Positions 15,534 through 24,389 are shown, numbered from the stretch's first letter. The stretch is 38,547 nt of DNA from an uncultured Clostridium sp. (GCA_946498245.1 CAMMNN010000032.1:1-38547), one strand, 5' to 3'. The notes: generated by a model not told the origin, from the letters alone. Program-made: numbers and translations.

Positions 15534-16409
15534 TTATCCCTTCCTTTTCCTGTCCTGGTCAATATCTCTGTGCTCCAGCTTCACTCCCCACTCCTCATGG
15601 GATTTCAGCCGTCTGTATACCTCGCCCGCTATGGTAACGGAACGGTGTTTGCCTCCGGTACAGCCGATTCCGATTACCAACTGATTTTTTCCCTCGGACA
15701 CGTAATGGGGAATGAGAAATTCCAGCATATCGTAAAGTTTCTTTAAAAATTCTTCCGCAGTGCCTCCCTGCTTTACGTAATCCTGGACTTCTTTTTCCTC
15801 TCCGGTGTGCTGCCGCAGTTCTTCCACATAATAGGGATTCGGCAGAAAACGGACGTCAAAAACCAGGTCCGCGTCTCCGGGGATCCCGTATTTAAACCCA
15901 AAGGACAGCACTGTGACAAAGAGATTCTGATAGCTTTTATCATCTATAAAGATCTTCTCCAATTCCTGGCGAAGCTCCCTTGTCAGCAATTTGCTGGTAT
16001 CAATAATGTAATCCGCCGCGTTTTTCAGAAATTCCACCCGGCTCCGTTCTTTCCCAATTCCCTGATCAATGCGGCCGGCTCCCGCCAGCGGATGCTTTCT
16101 CCTGCTTTCTTTGTAGCGCTTTACCAGGATTCCGTCGCTGGCGTCTAAAAACAGGATCTCATAAGGCATCTTTTCCGCTTTCCATTTCTGGAGAATACGG
16201 CCCAAATCCGAAAGCTCCTCCCCGCTGCGGATGTCAATTCCCAGGGCAACATTCTGAATGTCCCCCGGATTGTCTTCAATCAGCCTTCTGAACCGTTCTA
16301 TGAGAGAGATGGGAAGATTATCCACACAGTAAAACCCCAAATCTTCCAGAATTTTCAGGGCAATAGTTTTTCCCGCTCCTGACATTCCCGTTACAATAAC
16401 CACTCTCAT
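15534..16409 (-). CDS. rapZ: RapZ/YvcJ nucleotide-binding protein
   Basis: A 291-residue P-loop protein. Walker A is GMSGAGKT at residues 8-15, followed by the conserved LGFYCVDNLP. The C-terminal domain contains GIGCTGGKHRSVTIAGEVYRRL, typical of RapZ. In E. coli RapZ senses glucosamine-6-phosphate and controls GlmS via small RNAs; in Firmicutes YvcJ hydrolyses nucleotides and its role is less clear. The ATG at 16409 is preferred, with GGAAGG and GGCGAGG elements just upstream; an earlier in-frame start would run into murB and lacks family similarity. It sits between murB and whiA, tying it to cell-wall precursor supply. Confidence 0.96.
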   Translation of the reverse strand: MRVVIVTGMSGAGKTIALKILEDLGFYCVDNLPISLIERFRRLIEDNPGDIQNVALGIDIRSGEELSDLGRILQKWKAEKMPYEILFLDASDGILVKRYKESRRKHPLAGAGRIDQGIGKERSRVEFLKNAADYIIDTSKLLTRELRQELEKIFIDDKSYQNLFVTVLSFGFKYGIPGDADLVFDVRFLPNPYYVEELRQHTGEEKEVQDYVKQGGTAEEFLKKLYDMLEFLIPHYVSEGKNQLVIGIGCTGGKHRSVTIAGEVYRRLKSHEEWGVKLEHRDIDQDRKRKG

Positions 16410-16450
16410 TTCCTCGCCTTCCTTCCGCTGTTTTTCTCCGAAAACGGGCG

Positions 16451-17359
16451 CTAAAAATCTCCCAGGCAGCGCACTTCCATTTCCAGTTCTACCCCGGAAT
16501 GCATTTTTACCCGTTCCTGTACCTGTCTGCACAATGTAATTATATCCTCTGACGAGGCGTCTTTCCGGTTTATGACAAAGCCGCAGTGCTTTTCCGATAC
16601 CTGGGCCCCTCCTACGGAAAAGCCTCTCAGTCCGGCCTCTTCAATAAGCTTTCCGGCAAAATATCCTTCCGGCCGTTTAAATGTGCTTCCGGCGCTGGGA
16701 TATTCCAAAGGCTGCTTTTCCCTGCGCCTTGCTGCCAGCTCTTCCATTTTTGATGAAATATCATGGGGGCTGCCTGGTTCCAGCCGGATTTCCCCTTCCA
16801 GGACAATGTACCCCTCTCTGGGAATGCAGCTTTTCCGGTAACCCAAATCCAGGCTCTCCAACGGAAGGCGTTTGACCTCTCCTTCCCTGGTCAGAACCGT
16901 TACGGCCTCCAATACCTGCTTCATCTCTCCGCCGTAGGCTCCGGCGTTCATGACTACGGCCCCTCCCAAAGTCCCGGGGATCCCCGCCGCAAACTCGAAT
17001 CCTGTCAGGGAGGATTCCAGGGCTTTCCTGGCGATTCTGGACAAAAGAAGGCCGGCTCCCGCCCGGATCCGGCAGCCGTCTGTCTGGCAGCCGTCCAGCT
17101 TTTCCGTAGAAATCATTACGCCGCCGTATCCTTTGTCACTGACTAAAAGATTGCTTCCGTTTCCCAAAATATAATAAGGCATTTCCTCCTCCCGGCAAAG
17201 CCGGACAAGGGCCAAAATATCCTCTACACAGGAAGGGGCGGCAAAAAATGCCGCCGGCCCTCCTGTCCGAAATGTCGTATGCTTTTTCATCGGCTCCGCG
17301 GCCCGGACGGTTCCCTCTTTCCCCGCCGCTTCCGTAAGCCTCCATAAAAAATCGGACAT
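16451..17359 (-). CDS. murB: UDP-N-acetylenolpyruvoylglucosamine reductase MurB
   Basis: A 302-residue cytoplasmic FAD enzyme making UDP-N-acetylmuramate for peptidoglycan. FAD-binding blocks are HTTFRTGGPAAFF (27-39), GNGSNLLVSD (66-75) and GIPGTLGGAVVMNAGAYGGE (126-145). The YPSAGSTFKRP motif provides the catalytic Ser225, and the short type II-like form lacks the E. coli insertion. The start at 17359 has AAGGAG 5-6 bases upstream. It lies 12 bases after hprK in a tight minus-strand cluster. Confidence 0.98.
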   Translation of the reverse strand: MSDFLWRLTEAAGKEGTVRAAEPMKKHTTFRTGGPAAFFAAPSCVEDILALVRLCREEEMPYYILGNGSNLLVSDKGYGGVMISTEKLDGCQTDGCRIRAGAGLLLSRIARKALESSLTGFEFAAGIPGTLGGAVVMNAGAYGGEMKQVLEAVTVLTREGEVKRLPLESLDLGYRKSCIPREGYIVLEGEIRLEPGSPHDISSKMEELAARRREKQPLEYPSAGSTFKRPEGYFAGKLIEEAGLRGFSVGGAQVSEKHCGFVINRKDASSEDIITLCRQVQERVKMHSGVELEMEVRCLGDF

Positions 17360-17371
17360 AAACGCTCCTTT

Positions 17372-18301
17372 TTAAATACCCTGACGGGTCAAATTTGCCT
17401 GCACACGGTTGTACAGCTCTTTCGCTGCATTGTAGCCCATCTTTTTCTGTCTGTGGTTTACGGCTGCCGATTCTACAATAATGGCCAGATTCCGGCCTGG
17501 ACGGATAGGAATGGAGTGGCAGACTACCCGGTTGCCTAAAAATTCCGTATACTGGTCTTCCAGTCCCAGTCTGTCGTACTCTTTGTCTTTATTCCAGTCT
17601 TCCAGCTTAATTACCATATCAATCTGCTGGCTGTCTTTTACGCTCTCTACACCGAACAGGGTCTTTACGTCAATAATGCCGATGCCTCTCAGCTCGATAA
17701 AATGCCTGGTAATGTCCGGGGCGCTTCCCACTAAGGTTTCATCGCTAACCTTGCGCAGCTCCACTACGTCGTCTGTAACCAGACGGTGTCCTCTTTTGAT
17801 CAGTTCCAGGGCTGCCTCGCTTTTTCCGATACCGCTTTCGCCCATAATGAGAACGCCTTCACCGAATACGTCCACCAACACTCCGTGAATACTGATGCAG
17901 GGCGCCAACTTTACATTGAGCCAGCGGATAATTTCCGCCATCAGATCGGAAGTGGATTTATTGGATACCAGACAGGGAACCCCGTAATAATCCGCTCTGG
18001 CCAGCATATCTTCGTCCGGCTCCATGGCCCGACTGTAAATCAGGCAGGGAATCTGGCTGGACAGAAGCCGGTCATAAATAACCTGCTTCCTCTCGCTGGG
18101 GAGAGTATTTAAATAAGCCTGCTCCACATAGCCGATGATCTGCACCCGTTCATTGTCAAAATGCTCAAAAAAACCGGTTAGCTGCAGGGCGGGACGGTTT
18201 ACATCGGGATGGGACACCACGATCTTGTCGGTATCCATCTCCGGCGTCATATTCTTTAATCCCATTTTTTCAATAATTTCCGTTATCGTTACTCCATACA
18301 T
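17372..18301 (-). CDS. hprK: HPr kinase/phosphorylase
   Basis: A 309-residue bifunctional enzyme that phosphorylates and dephosphorylates Ser46 of HPr and Crh in response to glycolytic intermediates. It is the main sensor for catabolite control in Firmicutes. The N-terminal domain (about 1-130) precedes a catalytic domain with Walker A GESGIGKS at 154-161, the RLVTDDVVEL block, and the HprK signature ELRGIGIIDVKTLFG. Length is normal. It is encoded with a Ser46-containing HPr-like protein in the same cluster, a probable substrate. The start at 18301 has AGGAG about 10 bases upstream. Confidence 0.98.
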   Translation of the reverse strand: MYGVTITEIIEKMGLKNMTPEMDTDKIVVSHPDVNRPALQLTGFFEHFDNERVQIIGYVEQAYLNTLPSERKQVIYDRLLSSQIPCLIYSRAMEPDEDMLARADYYGVPCLVSNKSTSDLMAEIIRWLNVKLAPCISIHGVLVDVFGEGVLIMGESGIGKSEAALELIKRGHRLVTDDVVELRKVSDETLVGSAPDITRHFIELRGIGIIDVKTLFGVESVKDSQQIDMVIKLEDWNKDKEYDRLGLEDQYTEFLGNRVVCHSIPIRPGRNLAIIVESAAVNHRQKKMGYNAAKELYNRVQANLTRQGI

Positions 18302-18384
18302 TGGGCCTTTTCTCCTTTACTTCCATATGCTTGGGTTCCATTTCCTTCTGTCTGGCTGCCGCCTAGTATCAGTATACAGGGATC

Positions 18385-20265
18385 TCAGGTGTTTTGACAA
18401 GCGGGTTTTCGGAAAAATTCGTAGACTGCCTCCGCCGCCATGCGGTTCATCCCCGGCACCTTCAGCAATTCCTCCACAGAGGCGTCCCGGATTTTTTCAA
18501 TTTCCTTGAAATAGCGCATAAGGGCCTTCCGTCTGGAGGGGCCGATACCGCTAATATCGTCCAGAATGGACTTTACCTGATCCTTACTTCTGAGGCTCCG
18601 GTGGTATTCTATAGCAAACCGGTGGGCTTCGTCCTGGATCCTGGTAATGAGCCGGAAGCCTTCTGAATGGCGGTCAATGGGAATTTCCACATTGTCATAG
18701 TAAAGCCCCCGGGTCCGGTGGCTGTCGTCTTTTACCATGCCGCAGACGGGAATGGAAATCCCAAGTCTGTCCAGCACCCTCAGGGCAATATTAACCTGGC
18801 CCCGTCCTCCGTCCATCATAATGAGATCCGGGAATCGCGTAAAACTTCCGTAGGAAATATCCAGTCCCTTCTCTTCCAGCTCTTTCGTTTCCTCCAGGCC
18901 GTGGGAAAAGCGCCTTGTCAGCACCTCTTCCATAGAGGCGTAGTCATTGGGGCCCTGAACGGTACGAATGCGGAATTTGCGGTAATCGCTCCGTTTCGGC
19001 TTCCCGTCTTCGTAGACAATCATAGATCCTACGGATTCCACGCCGCTGATATTGGAAATGTCGTAGGCCTCGATGCGGCTCACCCTGGAAAGTCCCATCC
19101 AGGAACCCACCTGGTTCATGGCCCCAATGGTCCTTAATTCTTCCCGTTTTATTTTTTCCGAATCCTGAATCAAAATCATGGAAGCGTTCTTTGCCGCCAA
19201 TTCTACCAGCCGTTCCTTTTCTCCCTTCTGAGGCACCCGGATATGCACCTTCTGCCCTCTTTTGGAGGTCAGCCACTGGATAATCACCTCTTCCTCTTCC
19301 AGCGGAGCCTGTACCAGCAATTCCCTGGGAATAAAGGGCGTGCCTGCGTAAAACTGTTTTACAAAGCTGGTTAATACTGCGCTCTGGCTGTCGTCCAGGG
19401 CCACGGAAAGCCGGAAATGGTCCCTTCCGATCAGTTTTCCCTCTCTCACGAAAAATACCTGAACCACAGCGTCTTCCCCAGCTTTTGCCATGGCGATAAT
19501 ATCCCGGTCTTCCATAGTCTGGCTGGTAATTTTCTGCTTTTGCGCAATGTGGCGGACACTGGTAAGAAGATCCCGGTATTCAATGGCCTTCTCAAACTCC
19601 ATGGCATCGGAGGCTTCCGTCATTTTCTCTTCCAGAGATTTTACAATAGGGTCAAAATTCCCGTTTAAAAACTCCAGGGCGCGGTTAAAATTTTCCCGGT
19701 ACTCTTCTTTGCTGATATAGCCCTGGCATGGGGCCTGACACTGTTTAATATGGTAATTGAGGCAGGGCCGTTCCTTCCCAATATCTCTGGGAAGCACCCG
19801 GGAACAGGTCCGTATCTGATAAAGCTTCTGTATCAGTTCCAGGGTATCCTTTACCGCCGTGACACTGGTATAGGGGCCGAAATACCGGCTCCTGTCCCGC
19901 TTCATGGTTCTGGCCATCATGAGACGGGGATAGGCTTCCTCTACCGTAGCCCGGATATAAGGGTAGCCCTTGTCGTCTTTGAGCATGGTATTGTACCTGG
20001 GCCGGTATTCTTTAATCAGGTTGCACTCCAGCACCAGGGCTTCCATCTCGGAGTCCGTAATAATATACTCAAAGCGGGCGATGCGGGACACCATCTGCTC
20101 GATTTTGGCCGTTTTATTTCTGCTGCTTTGAAAGTACTGCCGCACCCGGTTTTTCAGGCTCACAGCCTTTCCCACATAGATAATTTCATCTTTGGCGTCG
20201 TGCATCAGGTATACTCCCGGCTGGGCCGGCAGCTTTTTTAACTCTTCTTCAATATCAAAGACCAT
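18385..20265 (-). CDS. uvrC: UvrABC system protein C
   Basis: A 626-residue nuclease subunit that makes both incisions in nucleotide excision repair. An N-terminal GIY-YIG domain ([19 protein letters not shown] near 17-35) makes the 3' cut. A Cys-rich stretch with [13 protein letters not shown] (about 170-182) is followed by the UVR motif region (about 205-240). The RNase H-like domain has [10 protein letters not shown] and [10 protein letters not shown], and tandem helix-hairpin-helix motifs ([34 protein letters not shown]) end the protein. It lies about 50 bases after the DUF1653 gene and 83 bases before hprK. Confidence 0.98.
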   Translation of the reverse strand: MVFDIEEELKKLPAQPGVYLMHDAKDEIIYVGKAVSLKNRVRQYFQSSRNKTAKIEQMVSRIARFEYIITDSEMEALVLECNLIKEYRPRYNTMLKDDKGYPYIRATVEEAYPRLMMARTMKRDRSRYFGPYTSVTAVKDTLELIQKLYQIRTCSRVLPRDIGKERPCLNYHIKQCQAPCQGYISKEEYRENFNRALEFLNGNFDPIVKSLEEKMTEASDAMEFEKAIEYRDLLTSVRHIAQKQKITSQTMEDRDIIAMAKAGEDAVVQVFFVREGKLIGRDHFRLSVALDDSQSAVLTSFVKQFYAGTPFIPRELLVQAPLEEEEVIIQWLTSKRGQKVHIRVPQKGEKERLVELAAKNASMILIQDSEKIKREELRTIGAMNQVGSWMGLSRVSRIEAYDISNISGVESVGSMIVYEDGKPKRSDYRKFRIRTVQGPNDYASMEEVLTRRFSHGLEETKELEEKGLDISYGSFTRFPDLIMMDGGRGQVNIALRVLDRLGISIPVCGMVKDDSHRTRGLYYDNVEIPIDRHSEGFRLITRIQDEAHRFAIEYHRSLRSKDQVKSILDDISGIGPSRRKALMRYFKEIEKIRDASVEELLKVPGMNRMAAEAVYEFFRKPACQNT

Positions 20266-20316
20266 CTTATCCGTTTCCTCCTGCCGCCTTTCTCCGGCAG
20301 CGGCGCAGCCGGCCCC

Positions 20317-20835
20317 TTAACGCAGCCGGCTGCCATCGAATTTCTTTCTGGTTTCTAATGTTCGTATAATCCCCAAAAGCTGCTGGTTTACATCCCCAGT
20401 CACTGGGGCCATGTCTAAAGACAGGTAAATACTGTCCAGCTCCTGTTGGGTAATCTTGCCCTTCATACGGGTAAGGACACCTATCTGGCCGTCCGTATCT
20501 TCCGCGTCCAAAAATTGCATCAGCAGAGGGTGAGGCCCGGGTCTGGACTCTTCTCCCGCCTCTTCCTTAAAAGCAGTTTCCCGGCCCTCCGGCGCCTCCC
20601 CTTCCAGCTCTACCTTTTGGAACCTCATTTTCTGGGAAGCGCCGGGGTGTTTTTCCCTGTCCACTTCACTGCAAAAAGAGGACAACGGCCTGACGTAAAT
20701 CCGGAAATTCCCATAGAGAGCCTGGTATACCACCATAAGCTCTCCCGTTTCCGTGTGCTCCGCCACTGCTAATACCTGATACAAGTTATTCTTAAAATGG
20801 CGGTAAAATTCTCCTGGTTTTGGTATTATCTCCAT
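20317..20835 (-). CDS. DUF1653 domain protein
   Basis: A 172-residue soluble protein. The N-terminal ~65 residues match the DUF1653 pattern: KPGEFYRHFKNNLYQVLAVA, then GELMVVYQALYG and IYVRPLSSF. The remainder is acidic and low in similarity, with a C-terminal helical part ending TLETRKKFDGSRLR. DUF1653 is a small beta-rich domain of unknown function. The ATG at 20835 is chosen because GAAGGAAG lies seven bases upstream; an in-frame ATG at 20856 is possible. It lies between the lipoprotein gene and uvrC in the same transcript. Confidence 0.75.
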   Translation of the reverse strand: MEIIPKPGEFYRHFKNNLYQVLAVAEHTETGELMVVYQALYGNFRIYVRPLSSFCSEVDREKHPGASQKMRFQKVELEGEAPEGRETAFKEEAGEESRPGPHPLLMQFLDAEDTDGQIGVLTRMKGKITQQELDSIYLSLDMAPVTGDVNQQLLGIIRTLETRKKFDGSRLR

Positions 20836-20863
20836 TCTCTGTCTTCCTTCTCTCATTTATGCC

Positions 20864-22306
20864 TCAGGCCCCAGGCTGGATCTCCGGCAAAGTTTCTTCC
20901 GGTACCTCCTCCGGGCTCTGGACCGCCTGAGAGGCAGCCGCTGCTTCAGAGGCCGCTGCCGCTTCAGACGCTGCCGCCGCTGCGGACTCTTCCGCTGCTT
21001 TCGCCGCCCTGGACTCCTGAATCCTTGCCCTTTCCTCCTCAGCCGCCTCCGGCGTCAGAAGGCCGCCGAAATGGTACCGGTTGGCTGCGCTCCACAAAAT
21101 CCATTCATCATATCCGGCGTCGTATACTGCCTGAATCTGAGCCCGGATCTCCGCGTCTCCGTACTGGATATAATGTTCCAGATAAGACGCCGTAAAATCC
21201 TGGAGCCAGGGCCTTACTACGGCAATGCTGCCTTCTTCCCCTTCCAGGGGATCCAGGACTTTTCTGGAGCCGGACAACGCCCCTAAAATCGTTTCATAAG
21301 GCTTTGTATCGGGATAGTCTATGCCGAAATTGCCGTTTCCATAATGGGAGGGATAAATCATAGGACAAATATAGTCCAGTTTTCCGGCCATAACCCCGTA
21401 ATCCTGTCCCACAATGGAGGCATCCTGGGCGCTGCCGATAATGGTTCCGAAAACGTCCGCCGACACGAACAGTCCTTCGTCTGTCAGCTCTTCATATGCA
21501 TAATCGATAAATTCCGTAATAATCTGGGTTTTATCCCGTCCCTGAGTATCCGCCGGGTCAAAGACCACATCATTCATGCCCCGCTCCGTACAGAACCGGA
21601 CATAATCAAACTGAATCTCGTCAAATCCGGCTTTTCCCGCTTCCTTTGCCACTTCTATCAGGTAATCCCATACCTCTTTTTTATAGGGATTTACCCATGC
21701 CTGTCCATTATTGTCCGTATAAATGGAACCGTCGGACTTTTTCAGGCTCCACTCCGGCTTCTTTTCCGCCAGATAGGGATCCCGGAAAGCGGGAATCCGG
21801 GCAATCATATAAACGCCGTGGGCTTTGAGTTTCTCCGCCAGGGCCGGCATATCCGAAATGTAAACCTTCACGGCTTCTATTTCACTGACCACCGGGCTGT
21901 CCATCTGGAAGGTAACGTTTCCAAAGTCGTCTTTTACGTCAATCACCACTGCGTTCAATTCCGTTTGATCCAGATAGCCGATAATCTCGTCCATTCTGCT
22001 TTCCAGACCGGCCGTATTGGCGGTCAGATAGATTCCCTTTACCTTTACCGGTTCTCTCTCCGGTTTTGTGGTAATGGTAATCATGGTTTCCTCTTCCGGG
22101 TTTTCCGTCTCTTCCGGTTCCTGGAGCTGAGACTGCTGCCCGGATTCGGCATCCGTATCCTCTTCCCCTTCTTCTGCGGCTTCAGCTTCCGGCTCTGTCT
22201 CCTGAGACTCATTGGCCAAATCCATAACCGGCTCATACCGGCGGCAGCCTCCCAACAGGGCCAGACAGCTTATGACACAGAAAAGGGCTATGATCCATCT
22301 TTTCAT
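20864..22306 (-). CDS. Putative glycoside hydrolase lipoprotein (DUF4015/GHL-type)
   Basis: A 480-residue secreted lipoprotein. Signal peptide and lipobox end at LLGG-C21, so it should be anchored to the outer face of the membrane. An acidic Glu-rich linker (about 30-75) leads to a TIM-barrel domain of the DUF4015 putative glycosidase family: VKGIYLTANTAG, NAVVIDVKDDFGNVTF, GFDEIQFDYVRF, SADVFGTIIG, and YICPMIYPSHY. The final ~55 residues are a low-complexity Ala/Ser/Glu tract ending in Pro/Glu. Substrate is unknown, perhaps a cell-wall polysaccharide. The ATG at 22306 is preferred, with GAGG seven bases upstream. A promoter fits at 22360-22388. Confidence 0.82.
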   Translation of the reverse strand: MKRWIIALFCVISCLALLGGCRRYEPVMDLANESQETEPEAEAAEEGEEDTDAESGQQSQLQEPEETENPEEETMITITTKPEREPVKVKGIYLTANTAGLESRMDEIIGYLDQTELNAVVIDVKDDFGNVTFQMDSPVVSEIEAVKVYISDMPALAEKLKAHGVYMIARIPAFRDPYLAEKKPEWSLKKSDGSIYTDNNGQAWVNPYKKEVWDYLIEVAKEAGKAGFDEIQFDYVRFCTERGMNDVVFDPADTQGRDKTQIITEFIDYAYEELTDEGLFVSADVFGTIIGSAQDASIVGQDYGVMAGKLDYICPMIYPSHYGNGNFGIDYPDTKPYETILGALSGSRKVLDPLEGEEGSIAVVRPWLQDFTASYLEHYIQYGDAEIRAQIQAVYDAGYDEWILWSAANRYHFGGLLTPEAAEEERARIQESRAAKAAEESAAAAASEAAAASEAAAASQAVQSPEEVPEETLPEIQPGA

Positions 22307-22359
22307 AAGCAACCTCGTTTTCTTTCTGAAGTTTAACCGTACAATTGTTCGTAAAGCCT

Positions 22360-22388
22360 ATTTTACCACAGTTTTTGGGATTCGCCAA
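22360..22388 (-). promoter_or_regulatory. Promoter of lipoprotein-uvrC-hprK-whiA cluster
   Basis: On the minus strand TTGGCG (22383-22388), a 17-bp spacer and TAAAAT (22360-22365) form a plausible sigma-A promoter. The spacer ends TGTGG, giving an extended -10. The leader is about 47 bases. Confidence 0.65.
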
Positions 22389-22519
22389 CCCTTTTGCCCG
22401 ATTCTGGCCTATATAGCCCCCACTTCTCTCCCATTTTCTTCCCATTTTGCCTGATTTTACCCCTCCCGGCCCCATTGTGAAAAGAAAGCGCAAAAAAATT
22501 CCCGCAAATTTTAATAATG

Positions 22520-22770
22520 TGGTATAATGTTCGCGAAAGCAATGAGCAGTGCGCGTACAAGAGAACAGCAAATGGGCTGCTTGCAGACCGATTTGCCGTT
22601 TATTGTACGCATAGGGCGAATGCCCGTGAACGAGGAAAACGAAGTTTTCCGAGTGGGCACTGCGGAGGTGGTATAATATGAGCACTTAGTGAGGTCTTGT
22701 CGAACTTAGTGCGAATATATACCCATCCACTTAACGAGGTCTTCCACGAGTTTAGTGGACGTGGTATAAT
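22520..22770 (+). promoter_or_regulatory. Three extended -10 promoter boxes upstream of DUF1846 gene
   Basis: The string GTGGTATAAT occurs three times in the same direction, with TATAAT at 22523-22528, 22672-22677 and 22765-22770. Each has the TGn extended -10. None has a convincing TTGACA at 16-18 bp. The last would give a leader of about 40 bases before the DUF1846 ATG. The repeats may mark tandem promoters, or a duplicated module that happens to end in this string. Confidence 0.55.
22546..22758 (+). ncRNA. Candidate structured RNA or palindromic repeat module
   Basis: Sequence inspection shows a closing stem GCAGTGC (22546-22552) with GCACTGC (22657-22663). It encloses three hairpins: an 8-bp stem (GCGTACAA, 22553-22560, with 22603-22610) holding an inner GCAAAT/ATTTGC stem; GGGC-GAAT-GCCC (22614-22625); and GGAAAAC-GAA-GTTTTCC (22634-22650). 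Two more hairpins follow at 22682-22712 and 22727-22758. They have the same T-T mismatch and GA internal loop, with three base pairs changed in a compensating way. An alternative pairing, TGCCC (22621-22625) with GGGCA (22655-22659), competes with the second hairpin. I do not recognise a named RNA family. Confidence 0.5.
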
Positions 22771-22817
22771 GAATACTTTTTTTACATTCAGAACAAGAAT
22801 AGGAGAACTCATCAGCT

Positions 22818-24296
22818 ATGAAAATCGGATTTGACAACAACAAATATCTTATTACCCAGTCCCAGCATATCCGTGAGCGGATTAATCAGTTCGGCGACAA
22901 GCTTTACCTGGAATTTGGCGGAAAGCTTTTTGACGATTACCACGCCTCCCGCGTCCTTCCTGGCTTCGCCCCGGACAGTAAGCTGAGAATGCTTCTCCAA
23001 TTAGCCGATCAGGCCGAAATTGTCATTGCCATTAATGCAGAAGACATTGAAAAAAATAAGATCCGCGGCGATTTAGGCATTACCTATGACGTAGATGTGC
23101 TGCGTCTTATTCAGGAATTTACCGATAAGGGCCTCTATGTGGGAAGCGTAGTCATTACCCAATATTCGGGCCAGTCCAGCGCCGATCAGTTTAAAAGCAA
23201 GCTGGAGCATATGGGAATCCGGGTGTACCGCCATTACGTTATTGAGGGCTATCCCAGCAATGTCCCCCTCATTGTAAGCGACGAGGGATACGGGAAAAAC
23301 GATTACATCGAGACGACAAAACCCCTGGTCATTATTACGGCTCCCGGCCCCGGCAGCGGCAAAATGGCCACCTGTCTTTCTCAGCTTTACCATGAAAATA
23401 AGAGAGGCATCCAGGCCGGATACGCTAAATTTGAAACCTTCCCCATTTGGAACCTGCCTTTAAAGCATCCCGTTAATCTGGCCTACGAGGCCGCTACCGC
23501 TGATTTAAACGACGTCAACATGATCGACCCCTTCCATCTGGAAGCCTATGGGGAAACCACTGTCAATTACAACCGCGATGTAGAGATTTTCCCTGTCCTC
23601 AACGCTATTTTTGAAGGCATTTACGGCGAAAGTCCTTACAAATCCCCTACGGACATGGGCGTAAATATGGCCGGAAACTGCATCGTTGACGACGAGGTCT
23701 GCCGGGAAGCGTCCCGTCAGGAAATCATCCGCCGCTATTACGATTCGTTAAGCCGTATGGTACGGGAGGAATGCTCCCAGGAGGAAGTTTATAAAATCGA
23801 GCTTTTAATGAAGCAGGCCAATACCAGCCCTCAGATGCGGTCCGTTGTCCAGCCCTGCAAGGATCTGGCCGCTTCCATTTTGGCTCCGGCCGCAGCTATG
23901 GAATTGGAGGACGGAACTGTTGTAACAGGAAAAACCAGCAATCTCCTGGGGGCATCCGCCGCCCTTCTGCTCAATGCCGTTAAAGTATTGGGGAATATTC
24001 ACCACGACATTCACCTGATCGCCCCTTCCGCCATTGAGCCTATCCAGAAGCTGAAAACCACCTATTTAGGAAGCAAAAACCCGCGTCTCCACACTGATGA
24101 GGTCTTAATCGCCCTGTCTATGTGCGCGGCCACGGATCGGAACGCCCAGGTGGCTTTGGAGCAGCTTCCCAAGCTGAGGGGATGCCAGGTTCATACCTCC
24201 GTTATGCTTTCCGCTGTAGACATTACGGTCTTTAAAAAACTGGGGATTCAGCTCACCTCCGAGCCGATTTACGAACACAAGAAAATCTATCACTAA
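22818..24296 (+). CDS. DUF1846 (UPF0371) family protein
   Basis: A 492-residue soluble protein of the DUF1846/UPF0371 family, found across Firmicutes and of unknown function. It begins KIGFDNNKYLITQSQHIRERI and shows the conserved blocks KLYLEFGGKLFDDYHASRVLPGF, DIEKNKIRGDLGITYD and RVYRHYVIEGYP. A P-loop-like segment PGPGSGKMATC lies around residues 176-186, suggesting nucleotide or phosphate binding. The ATG at 22818 has AGGAG about 12 bases upstream. It is a single-gene transcript with three extended -10 boxes and a structured region upstream, ended by a terminator at 24305-24325. Expression may be controlled through that leader. Confidence 0.87.
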   Translation: MKIGFDNNKYLITQSQHIRERINQFGDKLYLEFGGKLFDDYHASRVLPGFAPDSKLRMLLQLADQAEIVIAINAEDIEKNKIRGDLGITYDVDVLRLIQEFTDKGLYVGSVVITQYSGQSSADQFKSKLEHMGIRVYRHYVIEGYPSNVPLIVSDEGYGKNDYIETTKPLVIITAPGPGSGKMATCLSQLYHENKRGIQAGYAKFETFPIWNLPLKHPVNLAYEAATADLNDVNMIDPFHLEAYGETTVNYNRDVEIFPVLNAIFEGIYGESPYKSPTDMGVNMAGNCIVDDEVCREASRQEIIRRYYDSLSRMVREECSQEEVYKIELLMKQANTSPQMRSVVQPCKDLAASILAPAAAMELEDGTVVTGKTSNLLGASAALLLNAVKVLGNIHHDIHLIAPSAIEPIQKLKTTYLGSKNPRLHTDEVLIALSMCAATDRNAQVALEQLPKLRGCQVHTSVMLSAVDITVFKKLGIQLTSEPIYEHKKIYH

Positions 24297-24302
24297 TCCT
24301 TT

Positions 24303-24328
24303 CTGCCGCCTGTCCGGCGGCGGGTTTT
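24303..24328 (+). terminator. Intrinsic terminator of DUF1846 gene
   Basis: GCCGCC at 24305-24310 pairs with GGCGGC at 24316-24321 over a five-base loop, followed by GGGTTTTC. It starts 8 bases after the stop codon. Confidence 0.75.
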
Positions 24329-24344
24329 CATGGTAAAATGCAAG

Positions 24345-24383
24345 AGGGAGATACGCTTTCCAAAATCCAAAGCGTATCTCCCT
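24345..24383 (-). terminator. Strong convergent-gene terminator after nitroreductase
   Basis: A perfect 14-bp stem, GGGAGATACGCTTT at 24346-24359 with AAAGCGTATCTCCC at 24369-24382 and a nine-base loop, lies 7 bases after the nitroreductase stop. Only short T runs flank it on either strand (TCTTGC minus, TTTATG plus). It is positioned to act in both directions. Confidence 0.75.
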
Positions 24384-24389
24384 TTATGA

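Larger units (their letters stand above)
22307..22817. other. Long intergenic region between lipoprotein and DUF1846 genes
   Basis: About 510 bases without a credible gene. It contains the lipoprotein promoter (22360-22388, minus) and an AT-rich stretch. Three plus-strand TGGTATAAT boxes occur at 22520-22528, 22669-22677 and 22762-22770. A strongly structured region at 22546-22758 is described separately. Confidence 0.8.

Noticed and set aside
22233-22685. 150-codon minus-strand frame
   Set aside because: It crosses the structured region and the lipoprotein promoter, and overlaps the lipoprotein signal sequence in another frame.
22776-22783. Run of seven T before the DUF1846 gene as a leader terminator
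   Set aside because: The nearest hairpin ends about 18 bases earlier, so it is not a standard intrinsic terminator.
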